64,000 nucleotides of DNA from DASWZN01 sp963841635 (lineage in GTDB: Bacteria > Acidobacteriota > Terriglobia > Bryobacterales > Bryobacteraceae). The DNA is taken from the NCBI GenBank assembly GCA_963841635.1, contig CAWJDO010000003.1, positions 496,001-560,000 on the forward strand. Reading direction: 5' to 3'. The notes beneath the pieces were generated by a model. The model had not been told where the DNA came from. It saw nothing but the letters and a program-made list of their open reading frames with translations, and did not search any database. A program made the position numbers and the translations under genes. Positions 15,688 through 23,991 of this stretch are shown here, piece after piece (positions within the stretch are counted from its first letter, which is position 1; every line of letters starts with the position of its first letter).

Positions 15688-16785
15688 ATGATCATGAGAA
15701 CTTTTGCGCGTTTTAGCCTAATTGCCACCCTGGGGGTCGCTTTTTGCTTCGCCGCCGCCGGACAGAACGCGGCTGACCAAGGAGTGTCGCTGGGGAACCA
15801 GAGCGCGATGCCGGTGTTCGCGCGGTTCTTTCGCACGTCGATGTCTGGAACGCTGTCTTCGAGCTCGGCCGGCGGCCTGCAGGACAACGTGACCAGCGCC
15901 GTGGGGACCGGGAGGAGCAGTTGGGATGGATCGCGCGTCGACTCGAACACGACTTCGGGCCCGATGCACGGCATGGTGTTGGTGGAAACTCCGCTGACCG
16001 CGCTCAAGTTCAATACGCAGAACGGCAAATATGTGGCCCGAGCCAAGGTCACTGTGAAGGTTCACAATTCGGACGGCAAGGTTGTCTTCACCGCCGAAAA
16101 GGAAATCGGCGTTAACGGAAAGGAAAAGAACCTTGAAGCGCGGCGCCAGGGCAGCCTTTTCTTCGTGCGAGGGCTTACTCTCCCCGGCGGCTCCGAATAT
16201 ACGGTGGAAGCCCAGGTGGAAGACCTGCAGGCGCAACAGACGGGAGCATCCGAGAATCCGGTGGTGACCGGCGCAGGCGCGCCCGGCCTCAACGCCAGCG
16301 ATGCGATGTTCGTGCGGAAACTGGACAACTCGGTGGACTCGTTCGAGGCCGATCAGAACATCAGCGTCGAAGGCGTAGGTCTGGCGCCGATTCTGGATCC
16401 GGTGTTCCCCGCCGGAAGGAAGTTCGGGATGCAGATGTTCTTCGTGCTCTATCCCGACATCGACGGCGGGCAGCCGGATATGAGCTTGCAGTTGGTAACC
16501 AATGGGAAGACGGCGGCCCAGGCGCCGCTGCCTTTCAAGCACACGCTGCATGAACGAGCCTTCGACGGGAAGAACACCCCCAACGGATCGATAACGGGAG
16601 GAACGACCGCGATTTTCAACACCGCCACCCAGAAGGTGAAGGAGTTCCCGTATCTGGCCGATATGCAGTTTTCTCAGCTCCCCGAAGGAGACTACCAGGC
16701 GGTGATCCGGATCCGGCAGGGCGGCCGGATCATCACGCGCGAAGTACCGTTCAAGGTGGCCGGCACTCCGCCGCCGGCAAAGTAA
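15688..16785 (+). CDS. Secreted unknown protein, tandem paralogue 2
   Basis: 365 residues, clearly homologous along its whole length to the product of 14425-15474. It shares ARRQGSLFFVRGLTLPGG, GLNASDAMFVRKLD, APILDPVFPAGRKFGMQMFF, FPYLADMQFSQLPEGDYQAVI and the same PFKVAGTPPPAK end. The signal peptide is at 1-25 (TLGVAFCFAAAGQ). An insertion of about 20 residues lies near NGSITGGTTAIF. The gene converges on the ABC permease gene with 16 bases between. The function is unknown; the pair is probably a recent lineage-specific expansion. Confidence 0.78.
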   Translation: MIMRTFARFSLIATLGVAFCFAAAGQNAADQGVSLGNQSAMPVFARFFRTSMSGTLSSSSAGGLQDNVTSAVGTGRSSWDGSRVDSNTTSGPMHGMVLVETPLTALKFNTQNGKYVARAKVTVKVHNSDGKVVFTAEKEIGVNGKEKNLEARRQGSLFFVRGLTLPGGSEYTVEAQVEDLQAQQTGASENPVVTGAGAPGLNASDAMFVRKLDNSVDSFEADQNISVEGVGLAPILDPVFPAGRKFGMQMFFVLYPDIDGGQPDMSLQLVTNGKTAAQAPLPFKHTLHERAFDGKNTPNGSITGGTTAIFNTATQKVKEFPYLADMQFSQLPEGDYQAVIRIRQGGRIITREVPFKVAGTPPPAK

Positions 16786-16801
16786 GGGACTGGCGGCCGC
16801 G

Positions 16802-18394
16802 TCACTGGTTGACGAACGGCCCGCCGCTTTGGCCGAGAGCGGTCAGGAAATCCTCTTTGCGCGTCTCGGCTGCAGCCACGGCGGCCCGGGTGGCGAAGTA
16901 GTAGCAGGCCGCTCCCGCCAGCGCGTCGAGAGCCAGGATCTCGTAGAACAGGGCGCGGCTCTCTAGATACCAGGCGGCCACATATGCCAGGGCCACCGGC
17001 GCCACCATCACGGGGAACAGCATCAGCATATAGACCTGGAACCGCCCCGCCGATGAGCGGCCGTAGGAATGCTCCGGATTCACCGGCCGCGGCTGATAGA
17101 CCGAGCTGAGGTTGCCCACGCTCAGGAAGTAGAGCGAAAAGACCAGCGTCACCAGGATCGCCTGCACGATGTTCTCGAGCGGCAGCGGGACGCGCAGCAG
17201 CGCGCACACCAGCAGGATCAGGGCGATCTCCAACACGACAAACGCCATTCCGGCCAGATTCTTGGCCCGCAAAACCACCGAGAAGGGCGGCGGAGCGGAG
17301 AAGTAAAGCTCGGCAGCCGAGCGGTCGAAACCGAACTGGTTCCAGAACGCCACCTCGGCCAGCAGGATCATGGCGTAGCCGCTGACCACCACCGGGTAGC
17401 TGAGGCCGCCGGGCACGGAGTGGCCGCCGTGCATGAGCGGCCACCAGATGATGGCGCCGAAGGAAAAACCCATCAGGAAGACCACGCGGAAGCGTGGCGA
17501 ACGGGCCAGCGTCTTGAGCTCCTTCTCGATCAGCGCGGCCAGCGGATCGCGAAAGAGAGCCGCGGGCCAGGCGTAGAGCCGGTCGGCCCAGCGCGCGCTG
17601 CCGGCCGAGCCCGCCGAGCGTGCGGCCGCCATGTCGAAGCGCAGGCTGCGGCGGAACTGGAGCCGGCCGAAGGCATACGCGGCGGCGGTCGAGGCGCACA
17701 GGATCGCGAGCGCCAGCGCCACTTGGCTCCCTAGAGCGAGACGCGCCGCCGCGGCCCACGGCAGCACTACGCTCTGGTGGGACGAGAACAGCCGCTTCAG
17801 AGCCCGGCCGCGTCCGCTCGTCCCTAGCAGTTGCGGCAGTGCGCCGCAGGTCACCATGAACATCACCACCAGCTCCCGGACGCGGCGGATCGCGAGCAGG
17901 CGCTCCAGCAGGCTGCGCAGGCCCGCCGAGAGGAACAGGTTGAAGACGACAAAAATCAGCAGCGCCGGAGCCGGGAGCCAGCGCGGCACGGCGGGATTCA
18001 GCGCGAGACCGATCCCGGTGCCGGCGAGCACCAGGAGCATCTCGAGCGCCGTGGTCAGCCGCAGGAGCAGCTGCACGACGAACAACTCGCCGTCCGAAAC
18101 CGGGTAGAGCCCGAGCTTCCGCACATTCAGCGAGGCTCCGGCGTCGGTGGTGAGGATGGGGGCGAGCTGCCAGAAAAGGCAGACGCCCATCAGGATCGCC
18201 GGTAGCGTGGACTCCACATCCTGGCGCGAGGACAGGGCCGTCAAGAACGCGGCGGCCACGCCCAGGAACGCCCACAATCCGTACCAGACCAGCCACAGGG
18301 CACCGGCCAGAGCCCGGCCTCCGGAGAGGCGCGCGAGAAGGTGGCAGGTGCACCTCCACTGCGCTTCGAGGATGGCCCGCACGGGTGAAGACAT
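16802..18394 (-). CDS. ABC exporter permease
   Basis: 530 residues with about 12 hydrophobic segments and no ATP-binding motif. The Ala- and Leu-rich helices and a central soluble region (RWADRLYAWPAALFRDPL-ALIEKELKTLARSPRFR) resemble ABC-2-type permeases. Its ATG is 3 bases after the stop of the ATP-binding protein gene upstream, so the two form one unit. The substrate is unknown. Two more hydrophobic C-terminal helices and GGPFVNQ end the protein. Confidence 0.82.
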   Translation of the reverse strand: MSSPVRAILEAQWRCTCHLLARLSGGRALAGALWLVWYGLWAFLGVAAAFLTALSSRQDVESTLPAILMGVCLFWQLAPILTTDAGASLNVRKLGLYPVSDGELFVVQLLLRLTTALEMLLVLAGTGIGLALNPAVPRWLPAPALLIFVVFNLFLSAGLRSLLERLLAIRRVRELVVMFMVTCGALPQLLGTSGRGRALKRLFSSHQSVVLPWAAAARLALGSQVALALAILCASTAAAYAFGRLQFRRSLRFDMAAARSAGSAGSARWADRLYAWPAALFRDPLAALIEKELKTLARSPRFRVVFLMGFSFGAIIWWPLMHGGHSVPGGLSYPVVVSGYAMILLAEVAFWNQFGFDRSAAELYFSAPPPFSVVLRAKNLAGMAFVVLEIALILLVCALLRVPLPLENIVQAILVTLVFSLYFLSVGNLSSVYQPRPVNPEHSYGRSSAGRFQVYMLMLFPVMVAPVALAYVAAWYLESRALFYEILALDALAGAACYYFATRAAVAAAETRKEDFLTALGQSGGPFVNQ

Positions 18395-18397
18395 CGG

Positions 18398-19165
18398 CTA
18401 CAGCCAGTCCAACTTGTCTTGCATGCGCTCGGCGCCGACCAGGCGGACGAAGGCGTCCTCGAGCGTTTCCGATCCTTCGCGGAGGCCGGCCATGGAACTC
18501 TCCATCACCAGCCTGCCCGCGTCGATGATGGCCACGCGGTCGCACAGGCGCTCGACGACTTCGAGAACGTGCGAAGTGAGGAAGACGGTGGCGCCGTGGC
18601 GCACCTGGTCGAGCAGCAGGTCCTTCATCATGCGGGCGCCCACGGCGTCGACGCCCTCGAAGGGCTCGTCGAGCAGGAAGACCTCGGGCCGGTGGATCAG
18701 AGCGGCGGCCATGGCCAGGCGCTTGCGCATGCCCTTGGAGTACTCGGCGATCAGCTTGCGGGTCTCAGCGTCGAGATCGAACAGCGTGAGCAGTTCGCCC
18801 GCGCGGCTGGCCGCCACGCCGCGGTCGAGGCCGTACATGCGCCCGGCGAATTCGAGGAACTCGCGGCCGGTGAGGCGGTCGAACAGGACCGACTCGTCGG
18901 GCACCACGCCGATGCGGCGCTTGATCTCGAGGCCGCGTTCCGGCATCGGGAGGCCCAGGATCTCGATAGAGCCCGAGGTTGGCGGCGCGAGGCCGATCAA
19001 CATGCGTATGGTGGTGGTTTTGCCCGCACCGTTCGGCCCCAGGAAGCCGAAGAAGCAGCCGCGCGGCACGGCCAGCGTCAGCCCATCGACGGCCGCCTTG
19101 TCGCCGTAGACTTTGCGAAGCTCGCGTACGGCGATCGCAGGCGTGTCGTCGGGCATAGATTCCAT
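18398..19165 (-). CDS. ABC transporter ATP-binding protein
   Basis: A 255-residue ATPase. Walker A is GPNGAGKTT, the signature is EYSKGMRKRLAMAAAL (a YSKGM variant usual in ABC-2 exporters), Walker B is VFLLDEPFEGVD, and the switch His is in LTSHVLE. It energises the permease encoded 3 bases downstream. ATG 19165 and ATG 19156 are both possible starts. The upstream intergenic region holds a large imperfect inverted repeat. Confidence 0.94.
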   Translation of the reverse strand: MESMPDDTPAIAVRELRKVYGDKAAVDGLTLAVPRGCFFGFLGPNGAGKTTTIRMLIGLAPPTSGSIEILGLPMPERGLEIKRRIGVVPDESVLFDRLTGREFLEFAGRMYGLDRGVAASRAGELLTLFDLDAETRKLIAEYSKGMRKRLAMAAALIHRPEVFLLDEPFEGVDAVGARMMKDLLLDQVRHGATVFLTSHVLEVVERLCDRVAIIDAGRLVMESSMAGLREGSETLEDAFVRLVGAERMQDKLDWL

Positions 19166-19174
19166 ATTAGAGCC

Positions 19175-19305
19175 CGCTTGTCGCTCGTCGCTCGTCGCCC
19201 GTCGATTATTTGCGGGATTCGTGCGCTTCGCGGCCGGCCTTCGTCAGGTGCGAAGCGGAGAAGAGCCGAGCGGATCCCTTGCGACGGGCGACGAGCGACA
19301 AGCGA
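19175..19305. repeat. Long inverted repeat upstream of the ABC operon
   Basis: The left arm (19175-19204) is made of CGCTTGTCGCTCGTCG plus an extra CTCGTCG and CCCGTCG. The right arm (19283-19305) is the complement without the 7-base extra unit. The loop is about 78 bases. The arms are themselves tandem copies of a 7-base CTCGTCG unit. A similar hairpin lies at 48119-48207 before pspA's 3' end, and a remnant is at about 42724-42748. Confidence 0.75.
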
Positions 19306-19356
19306 CGGGCGGCTTCATGCTAAAGCCTTCCCCTCAAACACCCGATAACTAAAGCG

Positions 19357-20967
19357 GTGCCTTCTCCCACAGTGCCTCCGCCGCTGGCACAGGCCGCCGA
19401 CCTGCTGAGCACGGAGTTTCGGCACCGGGTCCGCAGCCTCGCACGGCTGTTGAAGGGGGAATCGAGCGCCCTCGATGCGGCGTTCCTGAGGTGGCTGGGA
19501 CGGCGGCGGTTCGACGCCCGGCAGGCCAAGGCGCTGGCCGCGATCACGTGGGGAGCGGCGGTCCGGCTGCTCGCGCAGAAGAAGACGCTCGCCGATTTCT
19601 TCGAGCAGGTGGAATACAACGGGCGGCGGCTGGCCAAGCTGGACGTAACGCCGGCCTCGGTTCTGGAGGCGCTCTCCGCTTACGATCGCCTTCTGACGCG
19701 CCACTCGCGCGGCATTGCGGAGCCCGAACAGCAGGATCTGCGCTGGGTGGCCAGGCAGTTGGACTTCTGCGTGGTCCTCACGCTCAACAATGCCTTCTAT
19801 CAGGTTCGCGAAGCGGAGACCGCGGCATTCTTCGAGCTGCACGATGCCGAATTGCAGGCTTCGGACGAGGGCGAACTGCTTGAGGCCTATCTGGACATCC
19901 TGGCGCGATTCTGCGGCGCCGACGCGGCCTGCGCGGTCCTGTTCGATTCCAGCCGGCGGGCGACGGTCGCCTGCCGCGTCCCGGATCCGCTGCCCGCGGG
20001 GCTGGCCTGGAAGAGCCTGGCGACGCCCCGCCTGATGAGAGGCGGAAACGGCCGCGCGAGGGGGCTGCTTGATCGGGCCTGGGCGCACGAGTATGTCTCG
20101 GCGTGGTCGGTCCCGCTGGGGAGCGGGGGTGCGATGCAGTTTGCGTTCCGCAAGGAATACCACTGGCTCCCTCGGGAACTGCGGCTGCTCTCCGGGGCCG
20201 CCAGCCGGTGCGTTATGGCGGCGGAGAAGCTGCGCCTGGCGAGCCAATTGGCCGCACGGGAGCGGGAGGTGCGCGAACTGGCCGAGCGCATGCTTCAGGT
20301 GGAGGAGCGGGAGCGGCGCCGCATCAGCCGGGAATTGCACGACGAGGCAGCTCAACTGCTTCCCTATGCGCGCCTGCAGCTCGAATTGATCGAGCGCGAG
20401 GAGGATGCGCCGCCGGCCGTCGTACGGAGGCTGGCCGGCGCTCGCGAGGCCATCGGCCGCACTGTGCTGGAGATCCGGCGGGTGCTTTCCGACCTCAGCC
20501 CGGCGGTGTTGGAGCAACTCGGCCTGGCGGCCGCGGTACGCCAGTTGCTGATCCGGCTGCACCAGGCACACGGCGTCGCTACCCGGCTGGAAGGCGCGGG
20601 GCTGAAGGCTCTGCCGGAGAAGACGGCGATCCTCGCCTACCGGCTGGTTCAGGAGTGCTGCAACAACGTGGCGCGGCATTCATCCGCCTCTCGCCTAAAC
20701 GTTTTCGTCTCCGCCGCCGATGGAAGTCTGAAGATGCGAATTCAGGATGATGGTGTGGGTTTCCGGGTCCCCGAGGCCTTCGCCAAGCCGGGCTCTTACG
20801 GCCTGGCGGGGATGCGGGAGCGGGTCGCGCTGGCAGGCGGCCAGTTCGAGATCGCGAGCTCGCCGGGCCGGGGCACCCGGGTTTCGGCATCTATCCCCAT
20901 TCCCGTGCCTCACGAGACCGCTGCCAAATCTTCGAGCCCGCGCCGGGGGGCCGGGCGATGCGCTTGA
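19357..20967 (+). CDS. NarL-type sensor histidine kinase (HisKA_3)
   Basis: 536 residues from GTG 19357. No membrane helix is seen, so it is probably soluble. The middle part (about 160-300) has a GAF-like layout. EERERRRISRELHDEAAQLL carries the phospho-accepting His, and the HATPase_c domain has YRLVQECCNNVARHS and QDDGVGF-GLAGMRERV. It should phosphorylate the regulator encoded 13 bases downstream. The signal sensed is unknown. Confidence 0.92.
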   Translation: MPSPTVPPPLAQAADLLSTEFRHRVRSLARLLKGESSALDAAFLRWLGRRRFDARQAKALAAITWGAAVRLLAQKKTLADFFEQVEYNGRRLAKLDVTPASVLEALSAYDRLLTRHSRGIAEPEQQDLRWVARQLDFCVVLTLNNAFYQVREAETAAFFELHDAELQASDEGELLEAYLDILARFCGADAACAVLFDSSRRATVACRVPDPLPAGLAWKSLATPRLMRGGNGRARGLLDRAWAHEYVSAWSVPLGSGGAMQFAFRKEYHWLPRELRLLSGAASRCVMAAEKLRLASQLAAREREVRELAERMLQVEERERRRISRELHDEAAQLLPYARLQLELIEREEDAPPAVVRRLAGAREAIGRTVLEIRRVLSDLSPAVLEQLGLAAAVRQLLIRLHQAHGVATRLEGAGLKALPEKTAILAYRLVQECCNNVARHSSASRLNVFVSAADGSLKMRIQDDGVGFRVPEAFAKPGSYGLAGMRERVALAGGQFEIASSPGRGTRVSASIPIPVPHETAAKSSSPRRGAGRCA

Positions 20968-20980
20968 AAGTCGAGGGCTT

Positions 20981-21646
20981 ATGCCAAAGATCAAAGTGCT
21001 ACTAGCGGACGATCACACGCTGTTCCGGCAAGGGATCAGGAACCTCCTCGCGTCGGAAACCGACCTCGAAGTGGTCGCCGAAGTGTCGAACGCCGGAGAC
21101 GCGATGCAGAAGACGGCCGAATTGCGCCCCGATGTGGTCCTGATGGACATCGGAATGCCCGGCTTCAGCAGCTTCGAAGCCACGCGCAATATCCGGCGGG
21201 ACCGGCCCGACACGAAGGTGCTCTTCCTCACCATGTACGATGACGAGGACTACCTGGTGGAGAGCATGGAGGTCGGCGGAAACGGCTACGTGCTGAAGGA
21301 CTGCCCGGCCGCTCAACTGCTCGCGGCCATCCGCGACGTGAACCGGGGCGGCAGCTACCTCAGCCCCAAGATGCTCTCGCAACTGGTGGACGACTTCCGC
21401 TCGCGGGTCAAGTCTTCCGCCCGCATGCCGCGCTTCGCCACGCTAACCGCGCGCGAGAAGGAAGTCCTCAAGATGCTGGCGGAGGGCCAGTCGGTCAAGG
21501 AGATCGCCTGCTCGCTGAACCTAAGCGTCAAGACAGTGGAAGCGCACAAGTTCAACCTCATGCGCAAACTCGATATCCACAACAAGGCGCAGCTGGTTCA
21601 GTACGCGATCCAGAAGAAGATCATCCAGATTCCCAGCCTCGCGTAG
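20981..21646 (+). CDS. NarL/FixJ-family response regulator
   Basis: 221 residues. The receiver domain has DD at 10-11, the phospho-acceptor Asp56 in VVLMDIGMPG, and a conserved Lys in YVLKDCPA. The C-terminal LuxR-type helix-turn-helix is in LTAREKEVLKMLAEGQ and SVKTVEAHKFNLMRKLDI. It pairs with the kinase just upstream. ATG 20981 was chosen because the receiver fold starts there. A repeat block flanked by an inverted repeat begins 4 bases after the stop. Confidence 0.95.
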   Translation: MPKIKVLLADDHTLFRQGIRNLLASETDLEVVAEVSNAGDAMQKTAELRPDVVLMDIGMPGFSSFEATRNIRRDRPDTKVLFLTMYDDEDYLVESMEVGGNGYVLKDCPAAQLLAAIRDVNRGGSYLSPKMLSQLVDDFRSRVKSSARMPRFATLTAREKEVLKMLAEGQSVKEIACSLNLSVKTVEAHKFNLMRKLDIHNKAQLVQYAIQKKIIQIPSLA

Positions 21647-21649
21647 GAG

Positions 21650-21848
21650 AAGGCGGGAGGTTTGTCCGACGGGGGCCTGTCTGAAGGACGCTTGTCCGAG
21701 GGACGGTTGGTCAATTGTCTGAGGGACGCGGTCCGAAGGACGGTTGCCTATTGTGCGAAGGGCGTTGGCCGCTGGTCTGAAGGATGCTTGCGCGAAGGGC
21801 GCTCGTCCGAAGGAGGCTCGCACGCCAGCTGTCCGAACCTCCCGCCTT
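21650..21848. repeat. Repeat block enclosed by a 13-base inverted repeat
   Basis: The outer arms are AAGGCGGGAGGTT (21650-21662) and AACCTCCCGCCTT (21836-21848). Inside are about eight degenerate copies of a TCCGAAGGACGCTTG-like unit, with unit starts irregularly spaced by 12-25 bases. No open frame of note runs through it. It could be a large hairpin that ends transcription between the regulator and the convergent sigma gene, or a small mobile repeat. Confidence 0.7.
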
Positions 21849-21866
21849 CCCTCTTTTTTGGAATGC

Positions 21867-22625
21867 TCAGAACGCCCCGACCGATTCGATGCCCACCGAG
21901 TGCAGCGCGGTGGCCATCTTCTCGAGCGCGGATTTGTGGATCTGCGAGACCCGGCTTTCGTTGATGCCCAGGATGCCGCCGATTTCACGCATCGTCATGT
22001 CCTTGGTGTAGTACAGGACCACCACTTTCCGGTAACGATCCGGAAGCGTCTTCATGGCTGTCCACAGCGCGTCGTGGAGCTGGCCGTGAGCGCAGATCGA
22101 GTCGGGGTGCGTCTCGGGCTTGGCCGGATAGTCGGGCGCGGGCAGATCTTCCTGTTCGGGGCGGCGGCTGGAGATCGAGATCAGGCCGACACACTGCATC
22201 TCCGCCATCATCTGCCGCCAGCGCTCCACTTCCACTCCCATCCTCCCCGCAATCTCCGCCTCGGTCGGATTGCGCTGCAACGTCGCCGCCAGCTCGCGAG
22301 TTGCCTCCTCGACCTGCTTGTGCCGGCGCCGCAGATCCCGCGAGGCCCAGTCCAACTGCCGCAGGCTGTCCAGGATCGCCCCCTTAATGCGGTGCTTCGC
22401 GTAACTCGAGAACGCCACCTGCTTGGCAGGCTGGAACTTGTCGACGGCGTCGAACAGACCGAGAATGCCTGCATGGATCAGGTCGTCCAGATCGACGTGG
22501 ACGGGCAGGTTCTCGTGCACCCGGACCGCGATCGCTTTCACCAACGGCAAGTGGTCCATGATGATGCGGTCCCGCTCTTCCTTCTCCGCGTTCGTCCGTT
22601 CCTTCGAGTTCGCTTGCTTGGTCAT
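21867..22625 (-). CDS. FliA/WhiG-like sigma-70 family factor
   Basis: 252 residues. Region 2 is DHLPLVKAIAVRVHENLPVHVDLDDLIHAGILGLFDAVDKF with FSSYAKHRIKGAILD. Region 3 is NPTEAEIAGRMGV. Region 4 has LPDRYRKVVVLYYTKDMTMREIGGILGINESRVSQIHKSAL. This set matches the motility/sporulation sigma class (FliA, WhiG, SigD). No anti-sigma factor or flagellar gene is nearby, though a chemotaxis operon lies 10 kb away. The long leader region upstream (22626 onward) is a GC-rich repeat. Confidence 0.93.
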   Translation of the reverse strand: MTKQANSKERTNAEKEERDRIIMDHLPLVKAIAVRVHENLPVHVDLDDLIHAGILGLFDAVDKFQPAKQVAFSSYAKHRIKGAILDSLRQLDWASRDLRRRHKQVEEATRELAATLQRNPTEAEIAGRMGVEVERWRQMMAEMQCVGLISISSRRPEQEDLPAPDYPAKPETHPDSICAHGQLHDALWTAMKTLPDRYRKVVVLYYTKDMTMREIGGILGINESRVSQIHKSALEKMATALHSVGIESVGAF

Positions 22626-23221
22626 GCCCCTATGGAATGCAACCCCGCGGCCAACCCGGAGAGGGGTGTGTCGCGGAGTTCGCTGTAGGGACTTACCTGA
22701 CTGAGAGGGCAGGCACTTACGGAGCGAACACCTTAGTACGAAAGTGCCGAGATGGCGTTCCGAGCGGGCTCAAAAAGGCAGAAACGGAACCCAAAACGGG
22801 ATTCGCGTTCCATTCTGAAACGCTGCGGGAACGCGGCTGGAGAGAACGCGGTTTGGCGGACCCGGCGGGTGGGGCCGCGGTCGCGGCGGAAAACGCGGCG
22901 GAGCGGACGCGGTGCGTAGGAAGGCAGTGGTGGGAGGCTCGGGCGGACGCGCCGCGTGGAGGCGCGGTGGCGGGAGCACGCTCAGGCGGACGCGGCGCGT
23001 GGAGGCGCGGTGACCGGAGCAGGCTCGGGCGGACCCGGCGCGTGGGGCTGCGGTCGCGGCGGAAAACGCGGCGGAGCGGACGCGGTGCGTAGGAAGGCAG
23101 TGGTGGGAGGCTCAGGCGGACGCGGCGCGTGGAGGCGCGGTGGCGGGAGCACGCTCAGGCGGACGCGGCGCGTGGGGGCGCGGCCGCAGAGGAAAACGCG
23201 GAGGGGGCGCGGCAGAGGCGC
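22626..23221. repeat. Non-coding GC-rich region with a tandem duplication
   Basis: This 596-base stretch holds no gene I can support. From about 22877 a unit of roughly 173 bases (starting GCGGTCGCGGCGGAAAACGC) is repeated at 23050. Each unit contains several shorter copies of a GGCGGACGCGGCGCGTGGAGG phrase. The frames through it are Gly/Arg/Ala-rich on every strand and are not credible proteins. It separates the sigma gene from a small membrane protein gene. Confidence 0.6.
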
Positions 23222-23374
23222 TCAATCCCGCTGCGCTTGGGCGATCCAGGTCTTTACGGCGAGGCCGGCGAGCAGGATCCACACGGCGATGCGGAACACG
23301 CCGTCGAGAGTAAAAGCCGCCAGAAGCGCCAACACCCCGTAGCAGGCCATGGCGGTGATGAGGCGGGTTTTCAT
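23222..23374 (-). CDS. 50-residue membrane protein
   Basis: A short frame from ATG 23374 to TGA 23224-23222 encodes MKTRLITAMACYGVLALLAA followed by a second hydrophobic stretch, FRIAVWILLAGLAVKTWIAQ. This gives two membrane helices joined by a short TLDG turn. I recall similar very short proteins in Acidobacteria. The codon choice (GC-rich third positions) fits a real gene. The function is unknown. It lies 51 bases after the start of the non-overlapping PilZ gene's 3' end and reads in the same direction. Confidence 0.65.
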   Translation of the reverse strand: MKTRLITAMACYGVLALLAAFTLDGVFRIAVWILLAGLAVKTWIAQAQRD

Positions 23375-23425
23375 GAGCTAGCAACCATGGTAGCGGTTCG
23401 GAACGGGACGGCGGGGACGCGGCGC

Positions 23426-23749
23426 CTACGGCCGCTGACGGACGAACTCGTATCGCTCGACCGTGGCCGCGACCTCGAAGGGCTTGTCAGGCTCGACGCC
23501 GTTGCGCGCGGCCAGATCCAACCGCGTCACCTTGCCCAGGCAGTGCAGGTCGAGGTCGCCGGAGGCGTTGAGCGAGATCGTGTACTCAATCGGCTCGCCG
23601 ATGTCCAGTTTCAGGTCCGAGGCAAACAGCACCCCGCCCGAGCTGAGGTTCTTGGTCTCGCCGGCGCCGGCGATCGAGCGCAGGCCGTTCCGGAGCAGTT
23701 TCACCGGCAGCTTGACGTCGAATCTTTTCGATCTGCGTTGTTCTACCAC
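23426..23749 (-). CDS. PilZ-domain protein
   Basis: A 107-residue single-domain protein. RRSKRFDVKLPVKL carries the RxxxR motif and ETKNLSSGGVLFAS the (D/N)xSxxG motif that together bind cyclic di-GMP. The length matches stand-alone PilZ proteins that act as c-di-GMP receptors for motility, adhesion or polysaccharide output. It is soluble. A promoter candidate lies just upstream. The gene is divergent from uvrA. Confidence 0.88.
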   Translation of the reverse strand: MVEQRRSKRFDVKLPVKLLRNGLRSIAGAGETKNLSSGGVLFASDLKLDIGEPIEYTISLNASGDLDLHCLGKVTRLDLAARNGVEPDKPFEVAATVERYEFVRQRP

Positions 23750-23761
23750 GGGGACCTCTCT

Positions 23762-23791
23762 AACCTATTCGGTTTCGTGGGTGTTAGTCAA
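23762..23791 (-). promoter_or_regulatory. Candidate promoter of the PilZ gene
   Basis: On the minus strand TTGACT (23791-23786) is followed after 18 bases by TAGGTT (23767-23762), 13 bases before the start codon. The stretch is AT-richer than its surroundings. Confidence 0.4.
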
Positions 23792-23991
23792 TATATTCGG
23801 CCTCTTTTGGGGCTGATTACGGTCCTGGTACTTCACATTACTTTCGGTGTAGTAAGTTCGTTTTAGGGTTCGGACCCGCTTCCGGGTACCGTAGTTTTGG
23901 CCTATTGGTTTTGCGACACTACCGGCCGCTGGCGCGAGGCTCCCGGCTCGGGCGACAATGGAGAATTGGCGGAGTATCGCCTACCCCCACC

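Noticed and set aside
21664..21830. Possible CRISPR array
   Set aside because: The repeated units are short, degenerate and nearly touching, with no uniform spacers and no cas genes nearby.
22637..23342. Gly/Arg-rich frames across the GC-rich repeat
   Set aside because: They are low-complexity in every frame and explained by the nested repeats. They are not credible proteins.
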